From positions 182,186 through 246,185 of the forward strand of contig NZ_BMQY01000003.1 of assembly GCF_014648355.1 (NCBI RefSeq): DNA of 64,000 bases, read 5' to 3'. Shown piece by piece: positions 33,369-41,575 of the stretch. This DNA is from Couchioplanes azureus. GTDB lineage: Bacteria; Actinomycetota; Actinomycetes; Mycobacteriales; Micromonosporaceae. Numbering within the stretch: position 1 is the first letter of the stretch; each line of letters opens with the position of its first letter. The notes under the pieces were generated by a model. That model ran no database searches. It saw only the letters and a list, made by a program, of their open reading frames with translations, and had not been told where the DNA came from. A program made the position numbers and the translations under genes.

Positions 33369-34028
33369 TCAGCGCAGCTTCGCGACCGCCTCGACCGTCA
33401 GCTCGGACAGGTCGTGGACGACCAGGCTCGCCAGTGCCAGGGCGTCGTCCGCCGGCGGATAGACACCGTGCGGGACGGCGACGACCGCCAGCCCCGCCGC
33501 GCCCGCCGCCCGCAGGCCGTTGCTCGAGTCCTCGACCGCGGCGCAGACCCGCGGGGTGAGGCCGAGGCGCTCGACCGCGGCGAGGTAGACGTCCGGCGCG
33601 GGCTTGCCGCGGGCGACCTCCTCCGTCGAGAGCGTGACGCGGAAGGCGTCCCGCAGCCCGGCCGTCTCGAGCACCTGGTCGATGAGGACCCGGGCCGACG
33701 AGCTGGCCAGCGCGAGCGGGAAGTGCGCGGCGAGCCGCCGGACGGCCTCCACCGCGCCGGGGATCAGGGGCAGCGCCTCCCGGTAGCGCCCGGCCATCCG
33801 GCCGAGCACGTCCGCGGCCACCTCCTCGGGCCGGCGCGGGACGCCCACCTCCTCGCTGAGGTGCCGGGACCACTCCCCCGTGCTCATGCCCATCATCCGG
33901 GTCTGGCTGTCGGGGAGGAACTCGCGGCCGTGCTCGGCGACGTAGGCCCGGCGCACCTGCTCCCAGACCTCCTCGGTATCGATGATCACGCCGTCCAGGT
34001 CGAAGACCACCGCCTCGATCGTTGTCAC
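33369..34028 (-). CDS. HAD-superfamily phosphatase (beta-phosphoglucomutase-like)
   Basis: 219 residues, GTG start at 34028. Motif I FDLDGVIIDTE carries the nucleophile Asp and acid/base Asp; motif II SSSARVLI follows; motif III lysine is in GKPAPDVYL; motif IV is AVEDSSNG. The helical cap between motifs I and II is of the C1 type found in beta-phosphoglucomutases and small sugar-phosphate phosphatases. Cytoplasmic. Substrate unknown. It converges with the S15 gene (21 bp apart) and diverges from the glycosyltransferase gene. Confidence 0.9.
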   Translation of the reverse strand: MTTIEAVVFDLDGVIIDTEEVWEQVRRAYVAEHGREFLPDSQTRMMGMSTGEWSRHLSEEVGVPRRPEEVAADVLGRMAGRYREALPLIPGAVEAVRRLAAHFPLALASSSARVLIDQVLETAGLRDAFRVTLSTEEVARGKPAPDVYLAAVERLGLTPRVCAAVEDSSNGLRAAGAAGLAVVAVPHGVYPPADDALALASLVVHDLSELTVEAVAKLR

Positions 34029-34072
34029 GGACCTTCCCTTCCCGTACGCCTCCCCGCACCCTACTGGCGCGG

Positions 34073-34100
34073 TTGACGCACCGTAGTCCGTTGGTAAGTT
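34073..34100 (+). promoter_or_regulatory. Sigma-70-type promoter candidate for the GT2 gene
   Basis: TTGACG at 34073-34078, a 16-bp spacer and TAAGTT at 34095-34100. The expected start near 34107 gives a leader with SD GAGGAG before ATG 34149. Confidence 0.5.
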
Positions 34101-34148
34101 GAGGTCCGACCCAGCGACTTGCCCCCGCCCGCCGCCGAGGAGCCCCCC

Positions 34149-35099
34149 ATGTCTCCCTCGTCGCGACGCCCCACGCCGCCCACCGGCGCACCGTCACCCA
34201 CCGTGACCGTCGTGATCCCCGCCCTCAACGAAGAGGACAACCTCCCGCTCGTCCTCGAGAACCTGCCTCCCGTCGACGAGGTCGTCGTGGTGGACGGCCG
34301 TTCCGACGACGACACCGTCGCCGTGGCCCGCGAGGTGCGTCCCGACGTGGTCGTCGTGCGCCAGACGCGGTCGGGCAAGGGCAACGCGCTGGCGTGCGGG
34401 TTCGCCGCGGCCACCGGTGACATCGTGGTGACCCTCAACGCCGACGGGTCGGCGGACCCGGGCGAGATCCTGCGCTTCGTCGACGCGCTGCTGTCCGGCG
34501 CCGAGGCCGCGCACGGCTCGCGCTTCCGCTACGGCGGCGAGCACCGTGACGCGCGGCCCGTCGAGCGCCTCGGGCACGCGCTGCTGAGCCGGGTCGTGAA
34601 CCTGCTGTTCGGGACCCGGTTCACCGACCTGAGCTGCGGTTACAACGCGTACTGGCGGGAGCTGCTGCCCGTGCTCGAGCTGCCCGGGCCGGACGTGCCG
34701 GGGCTCAAGCGCGGGCGCCGGGCCTGGGGCGACGGCCCGGAGATCGAAACGCTCATCACGATCCGGATGGCGACCCGGGGGCTGCGGGTGGTGGAGGTGG
34801 CCACGGTCGGCTACCCCCGGATCTACGGCGACCGGCAGCGGCGCCTGCTGCCGGCGGCCGTGCGGATGGTGCGCACCGTGGCGATCGAGTTCTCCCGGCG
34901 CCGGCGCCGCGTCCGGCTGCACCCGGCCGGCCGCCCGTCCCCCGGCACGATGCCGGGCACGACGCCCGGTACGGCGCCAACCCCGCAGGAGCAGGGAACG
35001 GGCCGGCACGGCGCCCGGCACTCCGTGCCCGCCCCGGCCCGGCCCCGGCGCCGCTCGGGCCCGCGGATCGTCCGGGGCGAGCGGCGCGACAACCCCTAG
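34149..35099 (+). CDS. Family-2 glycosyltransferase (polyprenyl-phosphate type)
   Basis: 316 residues from ATG 34149 (SD GAGGAG). The GT-A domain starts at about residue 20: [59 protein letters not shown] (metal-binding DxD-type) and FRYGGEHRD. It resembles dolichyl/polyprenyl-phosphate mannosyl- or glucosyltransferases. There is no membrane helix; the C-terminal ~70 residues are a basic, Pro-rich disordered tail ([15 protein letters not shown]), unusual for the family. Its stop shares CTAG with the convergent fgd gene. The sugar donor is unknown. Confidence 0.88.
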   Translation: MSPSSRRPTPPTGAPSPTVTVVIPALNEEDNLPLVLENLPPVDEVVVVDGRSDDDTVAVAREVRPDVVVVRQTRSGKGNALACGFAAATGDIVVTLNADGSADPGEILRFVDALLSGAEAAHGSRFRYGGEHRDARPVERLGHALLSRVVNLLFGTRFTDLSCGYNAYWRELLPVLELPGPDVPGLKRGRRAWGDGPEIETLITIRMATRGLRVVEVATVGYPRIYGDRQRRLLPAAVRMVRTVAIEFSRRRRRVRLHPAGRPSPGTMPGTTPGTAPTPQEQGTGRHGARHSVPAPARPRRRSGPRIVRGERRDNP

Positions 35100-36103
35100 C
35101 CCTGCGCGACGCGCTCGCGCAGCCGGGGCAGGACCTGCTCGCCGTAGACCCGCAGGAACCGGTCCTGGTCCGGCCCGGGTGCGTGGAACACCAGGTGCCG
35201 GAAGCCCATGTCCAGGTACTCGGCGACCTTCGCCGCGTGCTCGTCGGGATCCGAGGAGACGATCCAGCGGGTCACCGTACGGTCGATCGGCAGCGCGTCG
35301 GCACGGCGCTGCATCTCGATCGGATCCTCCACGCCGGTCTTCTCCTCGGGCGAGAGCGCCAGCGCACCCCAGTAGCGGGTGTCGCGACGAGCCTTCTCGA
35401 GGTCGGGGTCGAAGGAGACCTTGACCTCGATCATCAGGTCGAGGTCGTCGAGCGGGCGGCCCGCCTTCTCCGCGCCCTCCCGGACGGCCGGCAGGAGCGT
35501 GTCGGTGTAGAGCTCGTGGCCCTTGCCGCTGGTGGTGATGAAGCCGTCGGCGACGCGGCCGGCGAGCCGGGTCGCCGCCGGGCCGGAGGCGCCGATGTAG
35601 ATGGGGACCTGCTGCTCGGGCTTGTCGTAGATGGTGGCGAGCTCGGTGCGGTAGTACGTGCCCTCGAAGGTCACGCGGTCGGAGGTCCAGAGCTGCCGGA
35701 TGAGCGCCACCGCCTCCTTGAGCCGGGCGAACCGCTCCTTGCCCTCCGGCCAGGTGAGGCCGAGCGGCACCTCGTTGAGCGACTCGCCGGAGCCCACGCC
35801 CAGGATGACCCGGCCGGGGGCGAGGCAGCCCAGCGTGGCGAACGCCTGCGCGATGACCGCCGGGTGGTAGCGGAAGGTCGGGGTCAGCACGCTGGTGCCC
35901 AGCAGCACCCGCTCGGTGCTGGTGGCGAGGGCACCGAGCCAGGGCAGGGCGGCCGGGGCGTGCCCGCCGTCGTGGCGCCACGGCTGCAGGTGGTCGCTGA
36001 CGAACACGGAGTCGAAGCCGTGCTGTTCCGCGTCGATGCCGTAGCGGAGCAGTTCCCGCGGGGCGAACTGCTCCGCCGATGCCTTGTAGCCGAAGCGAAT
36101 CAT
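35096..36103 (-). CDS. fgd: F420-dependent glucose-6-phosphate dehydrogenase
   Basis: 335 residues. It oxidises glucose-6-phosphate to 6-phosphogluconolactone while reducing coenzyme F420, the main source of F420H2 in actinobacteria. The sequence closely follows mycobacterial Fgd1 as I recall it: [73 protein letters not shown] and the end [15 protein letters not shown]. The F420- and phosphate-binding residues in these blocks are kept. ATG 36103. An LLM-family F420-type oxidoreductase at 38435 could use the F420H2. A perfect 15-bp palindrome lies 18 bp before its start. Confidence 0.95.
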   Translation of the reverse strand: MIRFGYKASAEQFAPRELLRYGIDAEQHGFDSVFVSDHLQPWRHDGGHAPAALPWLGALATSTERVLLGTSVLTPTFRYHPAVIAQAFATLGCLAPGRVILGVGSGESLNEVPLGLTWPEGKERFARLKEAVALIRQLWTSDRVTFEGTYYRTELATIYDKPEQQVPIYIGASGPAATRLAGRVADGFITTSGKGHELYTDTLLPAVREGAEKAGRPLDDLDLMIEVKVSFDPDLEKARRDTRYWGALALSPEEKTGVEDPIEMQRRADALPIDRTVTRWIVSSDPDEHAAKVAEYLDMGFRHLVFHAPGPDQDRFLRVYGEQVLPRLRERVAQG

Positions 36104-36121
36104 GGTCCGACCCTATCGCCG

Positions 36122-36136
36122 TCACACCCGGTGTGA
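36122..36136. promoter_or_regulatory. Perfect palindrome in the fgd/RsbW-like intergenic region
   Basis: TCACACC-C-GGTGTGA, exact 7-bp arms. It lies 18 bp before fgd on one side and 79 bp before the next gene on the other, a typical place for a repressor operator. Confidence 0.45.
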
Positions 36137-36214
36137 TTAGCCCGGCTTTCCGGCGGGAACACAGAGGGTGTCGACACCGGCGCGGTCACCGCGAGCGGAG
36201 GGAGGACGGATCGC

Positions 36215-36616
36215 ATGCGCATCTCGGTTCACCTGAACCTGCCTCGTGAGGTCGACAGCGTCCCCGCGGTGCGCCGGCTGCTGCGCTGCGCCCTGTCGGT
36301 CTTCCAGGTCGACCGGGAGGCCGGCCACGATCTGGAGGTCGCGCTGACCGAGGCCTGCGCCAACGTGGTCAACCACGCCGCGGGGGCGGACAGCATCGAG
36401 GTACGCCTCGACGTCGCCGAGGACCACTGTGCGATCGACGTCGCCGACAACGGCACCGGCTTCGAGACGGGCACGGTGGACAGACCCGACGCGGACAGCG
36501 ACCGCGGGCGCGGCCTGTTCCTCATCAAGGCGCTGAGCGAGAACGTGCGGATGCAGTCGACTCCGCGTCGCGGAAGCCTCATCCACTTCGAGAAGTCCTT
36601 CGCCACGGCGCGCTGA
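36215..36616 (+). CDS. RsbW/SpoIIAB-like anti-sigma-factor kinase (HATPase)
   Basis: 133 residues from ATG 36215 with a strong SD (GGAGGGAGGA). A single GHKL ATPase domain: N box VALTEACANVVNHA, G1 DVADNGTGF, G2 DRGRGLFLIKALSENV. These short stand-alone kinases phosphorylate STAS anti-anti-sigma proteins or bind sigma factors in partner-switching circuits. The next gene encodes a SpoIIE-type phosphatase, which would oppose it. No STAS protein or cognate sigma gene is adjacent, so the third partner lies elsewhere. The family call is firm; the target is unknown. Confidence 0.88.
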   Translation: MRISVHLNLPREVDSVPAVRRLLRCALSVFQVDREAGHDLEVALTEACANVVNHAAGADSIEVRLDVAEDHCAIDVADNGTGFETGTVDRPDADSDRGRGLFLIKALSENVRMQSTPRRGSLIHFEKSFATAR

Positions 36617-36691
36617 CGCGCCGCTCTCCGCAGAGGAAACACCCCGCCGCGCGGCCCCGCGCGGAGCCGCCGCGCGCGTTCCCTATCATTC

Positions 36692-36705
36692 TTGCTCTAC
36701 AGCAA
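36692..36705. promoter_or_regulatory. Operator-like inverted repeat before the phosphatase gene
   Basis: TTGCT-CTAC-AGCAA in an AT-rich island of the leader of the phosphatase gene, 33 bp before its TTG start. The neighbouring MarR gene is a candidate binder, since MarR sites often have this TTGC...GCAA form. Confidence 0.35.
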
Positions 36706-36737
36706 ATATTGTCGCTCCCGCGCGAAAGAGGGGTCCC

Positions 36738-37877
36738 TTGTCAGAGCGTCCGACACCGGTGGGCGCGTTGTTGCGTGCGGCACCCCCGGACCGCCTGCCG
36801 GAGGTGGCGGCCGAGCACCTGCGGCGGCACCACTGTGCCACCCGGGTCGAGGTGCTGCTCGGCGACCTCAGTCTCACCGCCCTGCGGCCGCTGATCGACC
36901 CGGACGGCCCGCTCGGCAACGCGCTCGCGCAGCGCTGCTTCGGCAGCCAGCGTCCGGTGGTCGACGCCGCGTCCGGCACCCACCGCGCGTACCTGCCGCT
37001 GAGCGCGTGGGGCGACCGGCTCGGGGTCCTCGTCGTGGAGACCTCGCTGTCCACCGACAACGGGGCCTCCGAAGCGCTCGGCACGGTCGCCGACGAGCTG
37101 GCGATGGCGCTGCGGGCGGCCGACGTGTCGACCGACCGCTACCGGCGCGCCCAGCGGCGCCAGCGCCTCACCATGGCCGCCGAACTGCAGTGGGAGCTGC
37201 TGCCGGGACGCTCGCTGGGCGACCACCGGTTCCTGCTCGCCGGCCAGCTCGACCCGGCGTACGCGGTGTTCGGCGATCACTACGACTGGTCGCTGACCGG
37301 GGACCGGCTCACCGTCACGGTGCTCAACGGGCACGGCGACGGCCTGGAGGCGGCGGTCCTCACCACGGTCGCCGTCAATGCGATGCGCAACGCCCGCCGC
37401 TCCGGCGCCAACATCGTCGAGCAGGCCGAGCTGGCCTCCGACGCGGTCTACGCGCGCTTCGGCGGCGCCGGGCACGCCGCCACCCTGCTGCTCGAGATCG
37501 ACCTCGTCGACGGCCAGGTGGAGGCGGTGGACGCCGGCTCACCCCGCGCCATGATCGCCCGCGACCGGGAGATCCAGACGGTCACCCTCGAGCAGCAGCT
37601 GCCCCTCGGCATGTTCGGCGAGACCCGGTACGAGACCCAGAAGTTCTCCCTCGAGCCGGCCGACCGCCTGCTGGTGGTCAGCGACGGGGTGCACGCCGCC
37701 GCGCCCGCCGGGCGGTCCCCGTACGGTGAATCCGCCCTGCTGACCGCGTTGCGCCGGACTCGGTTGCAGCCAGCCACCGAGGCAGTCGGTACGGTGATGC
37801 GCAACCTCCGCGAATACCACGGGGGTGTGGAGCCCGAAGATGACGCGGTCACCGTCTGCCTCGACTGGCGGCGATGA
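36738..37877 (+). CDS. GAF-SpoIIE serine phosphatase (PP2C-type)
   Basis: 379 residues from TTG 36738 (GAGGGG SD 6 nt upstream). A small GAF-like domain (~1-125) is linked by a basic helix (RYRRAQRRQRLTMAAELQWELLPG, in two parts) to a SpoIIE/RsbU PP2C domain (~145-379). Metal-site Asp residues are seen in VFGDHYDWSL, VVSDGVHAA and EDDAVTVCL. The motif that normally reads D-V-x-G-H-G reads N-G-H-G-D-G here (VLNGHGDGLEA), so one metal ligand is Asn and activity may be altered. Expected substrate: a phospho-STAS protein, antagonising the RsbW-like kinase upstream. An inverted repeat sits in its leader. Confidence 0.88.
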   Translation: MSERPTPVGALLRAAPPDRLPEVAAEHLRRHHCATRVEVLLGDLSLTALRPLIDPDGPLGNALAQRCFGSQRPVVDAASGTHRAYLPLSAWGDRLGVLVVETSLSTDNGASEALGTVADELAMALRAADVSTDRYRRAQRRQRLTMAAELQWELLPGRSLGDHRFLLAGQLDPAYAVFGDHYDWSLTGDRLTVTVLNGHGDGLEAAVLTTVAVNAMRNARRSGANIVEQAELASDAVYARFGGAGHAATLLLEIDLVDGQVEAVDAGSPRAMIARDREIQTVTLEQQLPLGMFGETRYETQKFSLEPADRLLVVSDGVHAAAPAGRSPYGESALLTALRRTRLQPATEAVGTVMRNLREYHGGVEPEDDAVTVCLDWRR

Positions 37878-37944
37878 CGCGCCGTCCATCCGGCGAACGG
37901 GTGCGGGGCTGCACGCACCACTCACCTGCGCACAGAGGACCGGC

Positions 37945-38409
37945 ATGGAGCGCCTGACGGACGTGGCTGCGGCGGTCGAGTCGACCGTCGAGTCGTTGCT
38001 GGGCGTCTTCGAGAGCGCGCGGCTGGCGCAGTCGCCCGCGGTGCCGCCCGCGCAGCTGCGCGTCCTGACGATCATCTCGCGCAACCGGCACACGAACATG
38101 AACCGCCTGGCCGAGGCCCTCGACGTGGTCCCCTCGTCGGCGAGCCGCCTGTGCGACCGGCTGGAGGCCACCGGCCTGCTGCGGCGCGTGCCGGATCCGC
38201 GCGACCGCCGCGAGGTGCGCCTGGTGCCCACCCCGGCCGCCCACCGGCTGCTGGACGAGCTGCGGGAGCGCCGCCGGACGGCGCTCGGCGAGGTGCTGGA
38301 ACGGATGAGCCCCGCGCGGCGCAGTGAGCTCGTCCGCGCCCTCGCCGCCTTCGACGTCGCGGCGACGGTGGACGCGAACGGCGACAGCGACGGCCTGCGG
38401 CTGGCCTGA
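37945..38409 (+). CDS. MarR-family transcriptional regulator
   Basis: 154 residues from ATG 37945 (AGAGGA 6 nt upstream). Winged helix-turn-helix: PPAQLRVLTIISRNRHTNMNRLAEALDVVPSSASRLCDRLEATGLL (read as consecutive helices), then the wing RRVPDPRDRREVRLVPT and two dimerisation helices. MarR proteins bind short palindromes and are released by small ligands. The downstream LLM oxidoreductase begins 25 bp after its stop and is probably in the same transcript. The inverted repeat at 36692-36705 and any site near 37900 are candidate operators. Confidence 0.88.
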   Translation: MERLTDVAAAVESTVESLLGVFESARLAQSPAVPPAQLRVLTIISRNRHTNMNRLAEALDVVPSSASRLCDRLEATGLLRRVPDPRDRREVRLVPTPAAHRLLDELRERRRTALGEVLERMSPARRSELVRALAAFDVAATVDANGDSDGLRLA

Positions 38410-38434
38410 CCAGGCCCTGCGGTACGGTCCCCCG

Positions 38435-39313
38435 ATGCGTATCGGCATCGTGATCCTTCCGGAAGAGCGCTGGGCCGCGGCCCGGCACCGCTGGCGGCTC
38501 GCCGAGGAGTACGGCTTCGACCACGCCTGGACGTACGACCACCTCGGCTGGCGCGACCTCGTCGACGGCCCGTGGTTCGACGCGATCGCGACCCTGACGG
38601 CCGCGGCGACCGTGACCACGCGGATCGGCCTGGGCACCTTCGTCGCGTCCCCGAACTTCCGTCACCCGGTGCACCTGGCCCGCGAGGCGCTGGCCGTCGA
38701 CGACGTCTCGGACGGCCGGCTCCTGCTGGGCGTGGGCGCCGGCGGCACCGGCTTCGACGCGGAGGTGCTGGGCCAGGAGCCGCTGACGCCGCGCCAGCGG
38801 GTCGACCGCTTCACCGAGTTCGTGGAGCTGCTCGGCCGCCTGACCCGCGAGGACCACGTCTCGTACGCGGGCCGCCACTACCGGGCGGTCGACGCCCGCA
38901 CGCTGCCGGGGCCGGTCCAGCAGCCCCGGCCACCGCTGATCGTCGCGGCGAACGGGCCGCGCGCGCTCACGGTGGCGGCCGAGCACGGCGACGGCTGGGT
39001 GACCACCGGGGCGGTCCAGCCGCTGGACGACGAGCAGGCCTGGTGGCGCTCGGTGCGCGACACGGCCGACCGCTTCGGCGCCGCGCTGGAGCGCACGGGC
39101 CGGCCGGCCGTCGCCCGTTACCTCAATCTGGACTCGTCGCCGGTCTACTCGCTGAGCAGCGTCGAGGCCTTCGAGGACGCGGTGGGCCGCGCGGCGGAGC
39201 TGGGATTCACCGACGTGATGACCCACTGGCCACGCTCGTCGAGCTGGTACGCCGGCGACGAGAAGGTGCTCGAATCGGTCGCCGAGATGCTGCCGCGCCT
39301 GCGGGATTGCTGA
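38435..39313 (+). CDS. LLM-class (F420- or flavin-dependent) oxidoreductase
   Basis: 292 residues from ATG 38435. A luciferase-like TIM barrel: MRIGIVILPEERW, FDHAWTYDHLGW, TTRIGLGTFVASPNFRHPVHLAREA, GRLLLGVGAGGTGFDAEVLG, and VAANGPRALTVAAEHGDGWVTTG. In a genome with fgd, F420H2 is a likely cofactor, but FMN cannot be excluded from sequence. The substrate is unknown. It follows the MarR gene closely, which may control it. Confidence 0.88.
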   Translation: MRIGIVILPEERWAAARHRWRLAEEYGFDHAWTYDHLGWRDLVDGPWFDAIATLTAAATVTTRIGLGTFVASPNFRHPVHLAREALAVDDVSDGRLLLGVGAGGTGFDAEVLGQEPLTPRQRVDRFTEFVELLGRLTREDHVSYAGRHYRAVDARTLPGPVQQPRPPLIVAANGPRALTVAAEHGDGWVTTGAVQPLDDEQAWWRSVRDTADRFGAALERTGRPAVARYLNLDSSPVYSLSSVEAFEDAVGRAAELGFTDVMTHWPRSSSWYAGDEKVLESVAEMLPRLRDC

Positions 39314-39489
39314 GCCCCCGAGCGGCAAAGTCGGGGCGAATCCCCGCGGGCGGCCGAATCCCCCGCTGAGTGCAGGACTTTCTGCGTAGGACCCGGCCGA
39401 TCCGGCCTATCGCCGCGCGGGGACTTTGCTCCTCGCGCGCGCGACCGCCGCCGCCGCGCGGCATAAAGCAAGGCTTGCCATAACACGAA

Positions 39490-39510
39490 GCCGGGGCGCG
39501 AGGCCCCGGC
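39490..39510. terminator. Stem-loop in the LLM/lsr2 convergent gap
   Basis: Perfect 8-bp arms GCCGGGGC and GCCCCGGC with loop GCGAG, 59 nt past the lsr2 stop and 176 nt past the LLM stop. It probably serves lsr2 or both. The rest of 39314-39569 has a small palindrome, GCAAG-G-CTTGC at 39468-39478, and an alternating CG run; no gene is seen. Confidence 0.45.
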
Positions 39511-39569
39511 ATTCACCATCTGCGATGCCTTGACTGCGGACCGCTATTGTCGGGCGCCACCGCGGACGG

Positions 39570-39917
39570 TCAGCGGCCGTGCGCCGCCCGATAGGCGCTG
39601 CTGACGCTCTGCGGGATGCGTCCGCGCTCCGAGATCTGGTGTCCGTGCTGGGCCGCCCACTCGCGAATGAGCCTGTTCTCGTCGCGGCTGCCGGCCGTGC
39701 GCACCGGCGTGGTGCGCGTGCCCGAGCGCCCCGACCCGGAACGGCCGATTCGCGTGCCCGCGTTGATGAACGGGTCCAACGCCTTGCGAAGCTTGCCGGC
39801 ATTGGCTTCGGACAGATCGATGGTGTAGGCCGTGCCATCGAGACTGAACTCCACCGTGCGGTCGGCCGGCTTTCCGTCGATGTCGTCGATGAGGGTGGTG
39901 ATTACCTGCCGCGCCAT
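39570..39917 (-). CDS. lsr2: Lsr2 nucleoid-associated protein
   Basis: 115 residues. A xenogeneic-silencer protein that bridges AT-rich DNA. The N-terminal oligomerisation domain (MARQVITTLIDDIDGKPADR, EFSLDGTAYTIDLSEANA) is followed by a linker and the DNA-binding domain with the AT-hook-like SERGRIPQSVSSAYRAA. Size and layout are standard. ATG 39917 with AGGAG 5 nt upstream. The leader region (39918-40018) is relatively AT-rich, as is common for autoregulated lsr2. Confidence 0.97.
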   Translation of the reverse strand: MARQVITTLIDDIDGKPADRTVEFSLDGTAYTIDLSEANAGKLRKALDPFINAGTRIGRSGSGRSGTRTTPVRTAGSRDENRLIREWAAQHGHQISERGRIPQSVSSAYRAAHGR

Positions 39918-40105
39918 AGCGACTCCTGAAGAGAATCCTAAGAACCGGGCTCAGTGTGGCGCGGGATGGACTCCGCGCGCAACAGTTCTGCCGTAGTTCA
40001 CAGAATATCGCCGACGGCGGGCAATTATCGAGCCATGGCCTTCACGAAATGCGGAGGCGCAATTTGCGCGCAATCACCGGCCGGGCCGCACGGCGCCGTG
40101 TCCGT

Positions 40106-40111
40106 TAGAGT
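40106..40111 (+). promoter_or_regulatory. Possible -10 element for a leaderless transcript
   Basis: TAGAGT at 40106-40111 fits TAnnnT and would place the start at about 40118-40119, on the ATG of the short leader ORF. No good -35 box is seen. Confidence 0.25.
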
Positions 40112-40118
40112 CGACGTC

Positions 40119-40163
40119 ATGGCCGCCGGCGTCGAGTCCGCTCCCGCGGCCGCCCTGCCGTGA
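40119..40163 (+). CDS. Short leader ORF overlapping the D,D-carboxypeptidase start
   Basis: MAAGVESAPAAALP, 14 residues, ending at a TGA that overlaps the GTG of the next gene (GTGA at 40160-40163). The downstream gene has no SD of its own, so translational coupling through this ORF would explain its expression. It could also be chance in GC-rich DNA. Confidence 0.3.
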   Translation: MAAGVESAPAAALP

Positions 40164-41506
40164 TCACCGGCGGCGCGTGCGGGATCCGCCGCCGTGCCGC
40201 GGCGGCGGCCACGGCCGCCCTCTGCGCGGGCACTCTCGGCACCCCGGTCCCCGCGACGGCCACCCCGGCCGGCCTCGCCGCGGCACCCCCGGCACTCGCC
40301 GCACCCGCCGCACCCGCCGCAGCCGCCGCGCCGGCGGCACCCCCGGCCGTTGCCTGCCCGCGGCCCGACGTGAAGCCGCCCGCCGGGCGACCGCCGCGAC
40401 CCGCGCCGCCGGAGGACGACCCCGTCCTGCGGGCGGTCGGTGGCGACGCCCTCGCGACGGACGGGCTCGTGATCCCGGAGGGCGCGCCGCGACCGCCCGC
40501 GCTGACCGCCACGAGCTGGCTGGTCGCCGACCTCGGCACCGGCGAGGTGCTCGGGGGCTGCGGCCCGCACGTGTACGGCACCCCGGCGAGCGTGCAGAAG
40601 CTCCTGCTCGCCGCCACGGTGATGGACAAGCTGGACCCGCGCCGGACGATCACGGTCACGAAGGGCGACCTCGACATCGAGCCGGGCAGCTCCGCGGTCG
40701 GACTCCTCGAGGGCGGCCGGTATCCGATCGCCACGCTCTGGCTCGGCCTGCTGCTGAACTCGGGCAACGAGGCGGCCAACGCGCTGGCCCGGCTGGGCGG
40801 CGGTGCCGGCGGCGTGAAGGCGACGATCGCCGCCATGAACGCGCAGGCGCAGCGGCTGGGCGCCTTCCAGACCCACGCGGTGACGCCCTCGGGCCTCGAC
40901 GGTCCCGGGCAGTTCACCAGCGCGTACGACCTCGCGCTCATCGCGCGGGAGTGCTTCGCGGACCCCGCCTTCCGGCGCTATGCGCTCACGAAGCAGGCCC
41001 GGATCCCCGCGCAGAAGCGGCTGGGCACGCGCGGCTTCGAGATCCAGAACGAGAACCCGCTGATCTTCGAGTATCCGGGCGCGCTCGGCGGCAAGACCGG
41101 CTTCACCCAGCTCGCCCGGCACAGCTACGTGGGCGCGGCGGAACGCAAGGGACGGCGGCTGGTCGCCACGCTGCTGGGCGCCGAGGCCCGGCCGCTGCGC
41201 GGCTGGCAGCAGGGCGCCGCCCTGCTGGACTGGGGCTTCTCGCTGCCCCGGGACGCCTCGGTCGGCAAGCTGGTGGACCCGCACGGGGTCGAGGGCACGG
41301 CCGCGTCGGCGGCCCCGCCGGCGCCCTCGGCGGCGACCGGCCCGGCCCCGGCGCCGGCCGCCGCGCGCGCGGGCCGGCCGGGGCTCTCCCCCGCCGTGGC
41401 CGCGGCGATCGCGGCCACGCTGGCCGCGCCGCTGCTCCTGCTGCTCGGACGGCGGCACCTGCGCCGCCTCCGACGCCGCACGCGCCGCTCCCGGATCATT
41501 CCCTGA
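40160..41506 (+). CDS. D-alanyl-D-alanine carboxypeptidase (PBP5-type)
   Basis: 448 residues from GTG 40160. A signal sequence is followed by a long Ala/Pro linker, then the transpeptidase-like domain with all three motifs: SxxK in TPASVQKLLL, SxN in LLNSGNEAANAL and KTG in LGGKTGFTQ. A second Pro/Ala linker and a C-terminal membrane helix (AVAAAIAATLAAPLLLLLG) with an Arg-rich tail anchor it facing outward. It trims the terminal D-Ala of peptidoglycan stems. There is no SD; the start overlaps a short upstream ORF. The function call is firm. Confidence 0.93.
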   Translation: MITGGACGIRRRAAAAATAALCAGTLGTPVPATATPAGLAAAPPALAAPAAPAAAAAPAAPPAVACPRPDVKPPAGRPPRPAPPEDDPVLRAVGGDALATDGLVIPEGAPRPPALTATSWLVADLGTGEVLGGCGPHVYGTPASVQKLLLAATVMDKLDPRRTITVTKGDLDIEPGSSAVGLLEGGRYPIATLWLGLLLNSGNEAANALARLGGGAGGVKATIAAMNAQAQRLGAFQTHAVTPSGLDGPGQFTSAYDLALIARECFADPAFRRYALTKQARIPAQKRLGTRGFEIQNENPLIFEYPGALGGKTGFTQLARHSYVGAAERKGRRLVATLLGAEARPLRGWQQGAALLDWGFSLPRDASVGKLVDPHGVEGTAASAAPPAPSAATGPAPAPAAARAGRPGLSPAVAAAIAATLAAPLLLLLGRRHLRRLRRRTRRSRIIP

Positions 41507-41531
41507 GGTCACGCCGCCGGCGGGCCGAGCA

Positions 41532-41562
41532 CCCGGGAGCGGCGCCGCGCGCCGGTCCCGGG
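41532..41562. terminator. Convergent terminator between carboxypeptidase and DUF456 genes
   Basis: Arms CCCGGGA and TCCCGGG (41532-41538 / 41556-41562) around a G+C-rich loop that has its own GGCGCC palindrome. It lies in the 69-bp convergent gap. Confidence 0.4.
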
Positions 41563-41575
41563 CCATTCCCCGACG

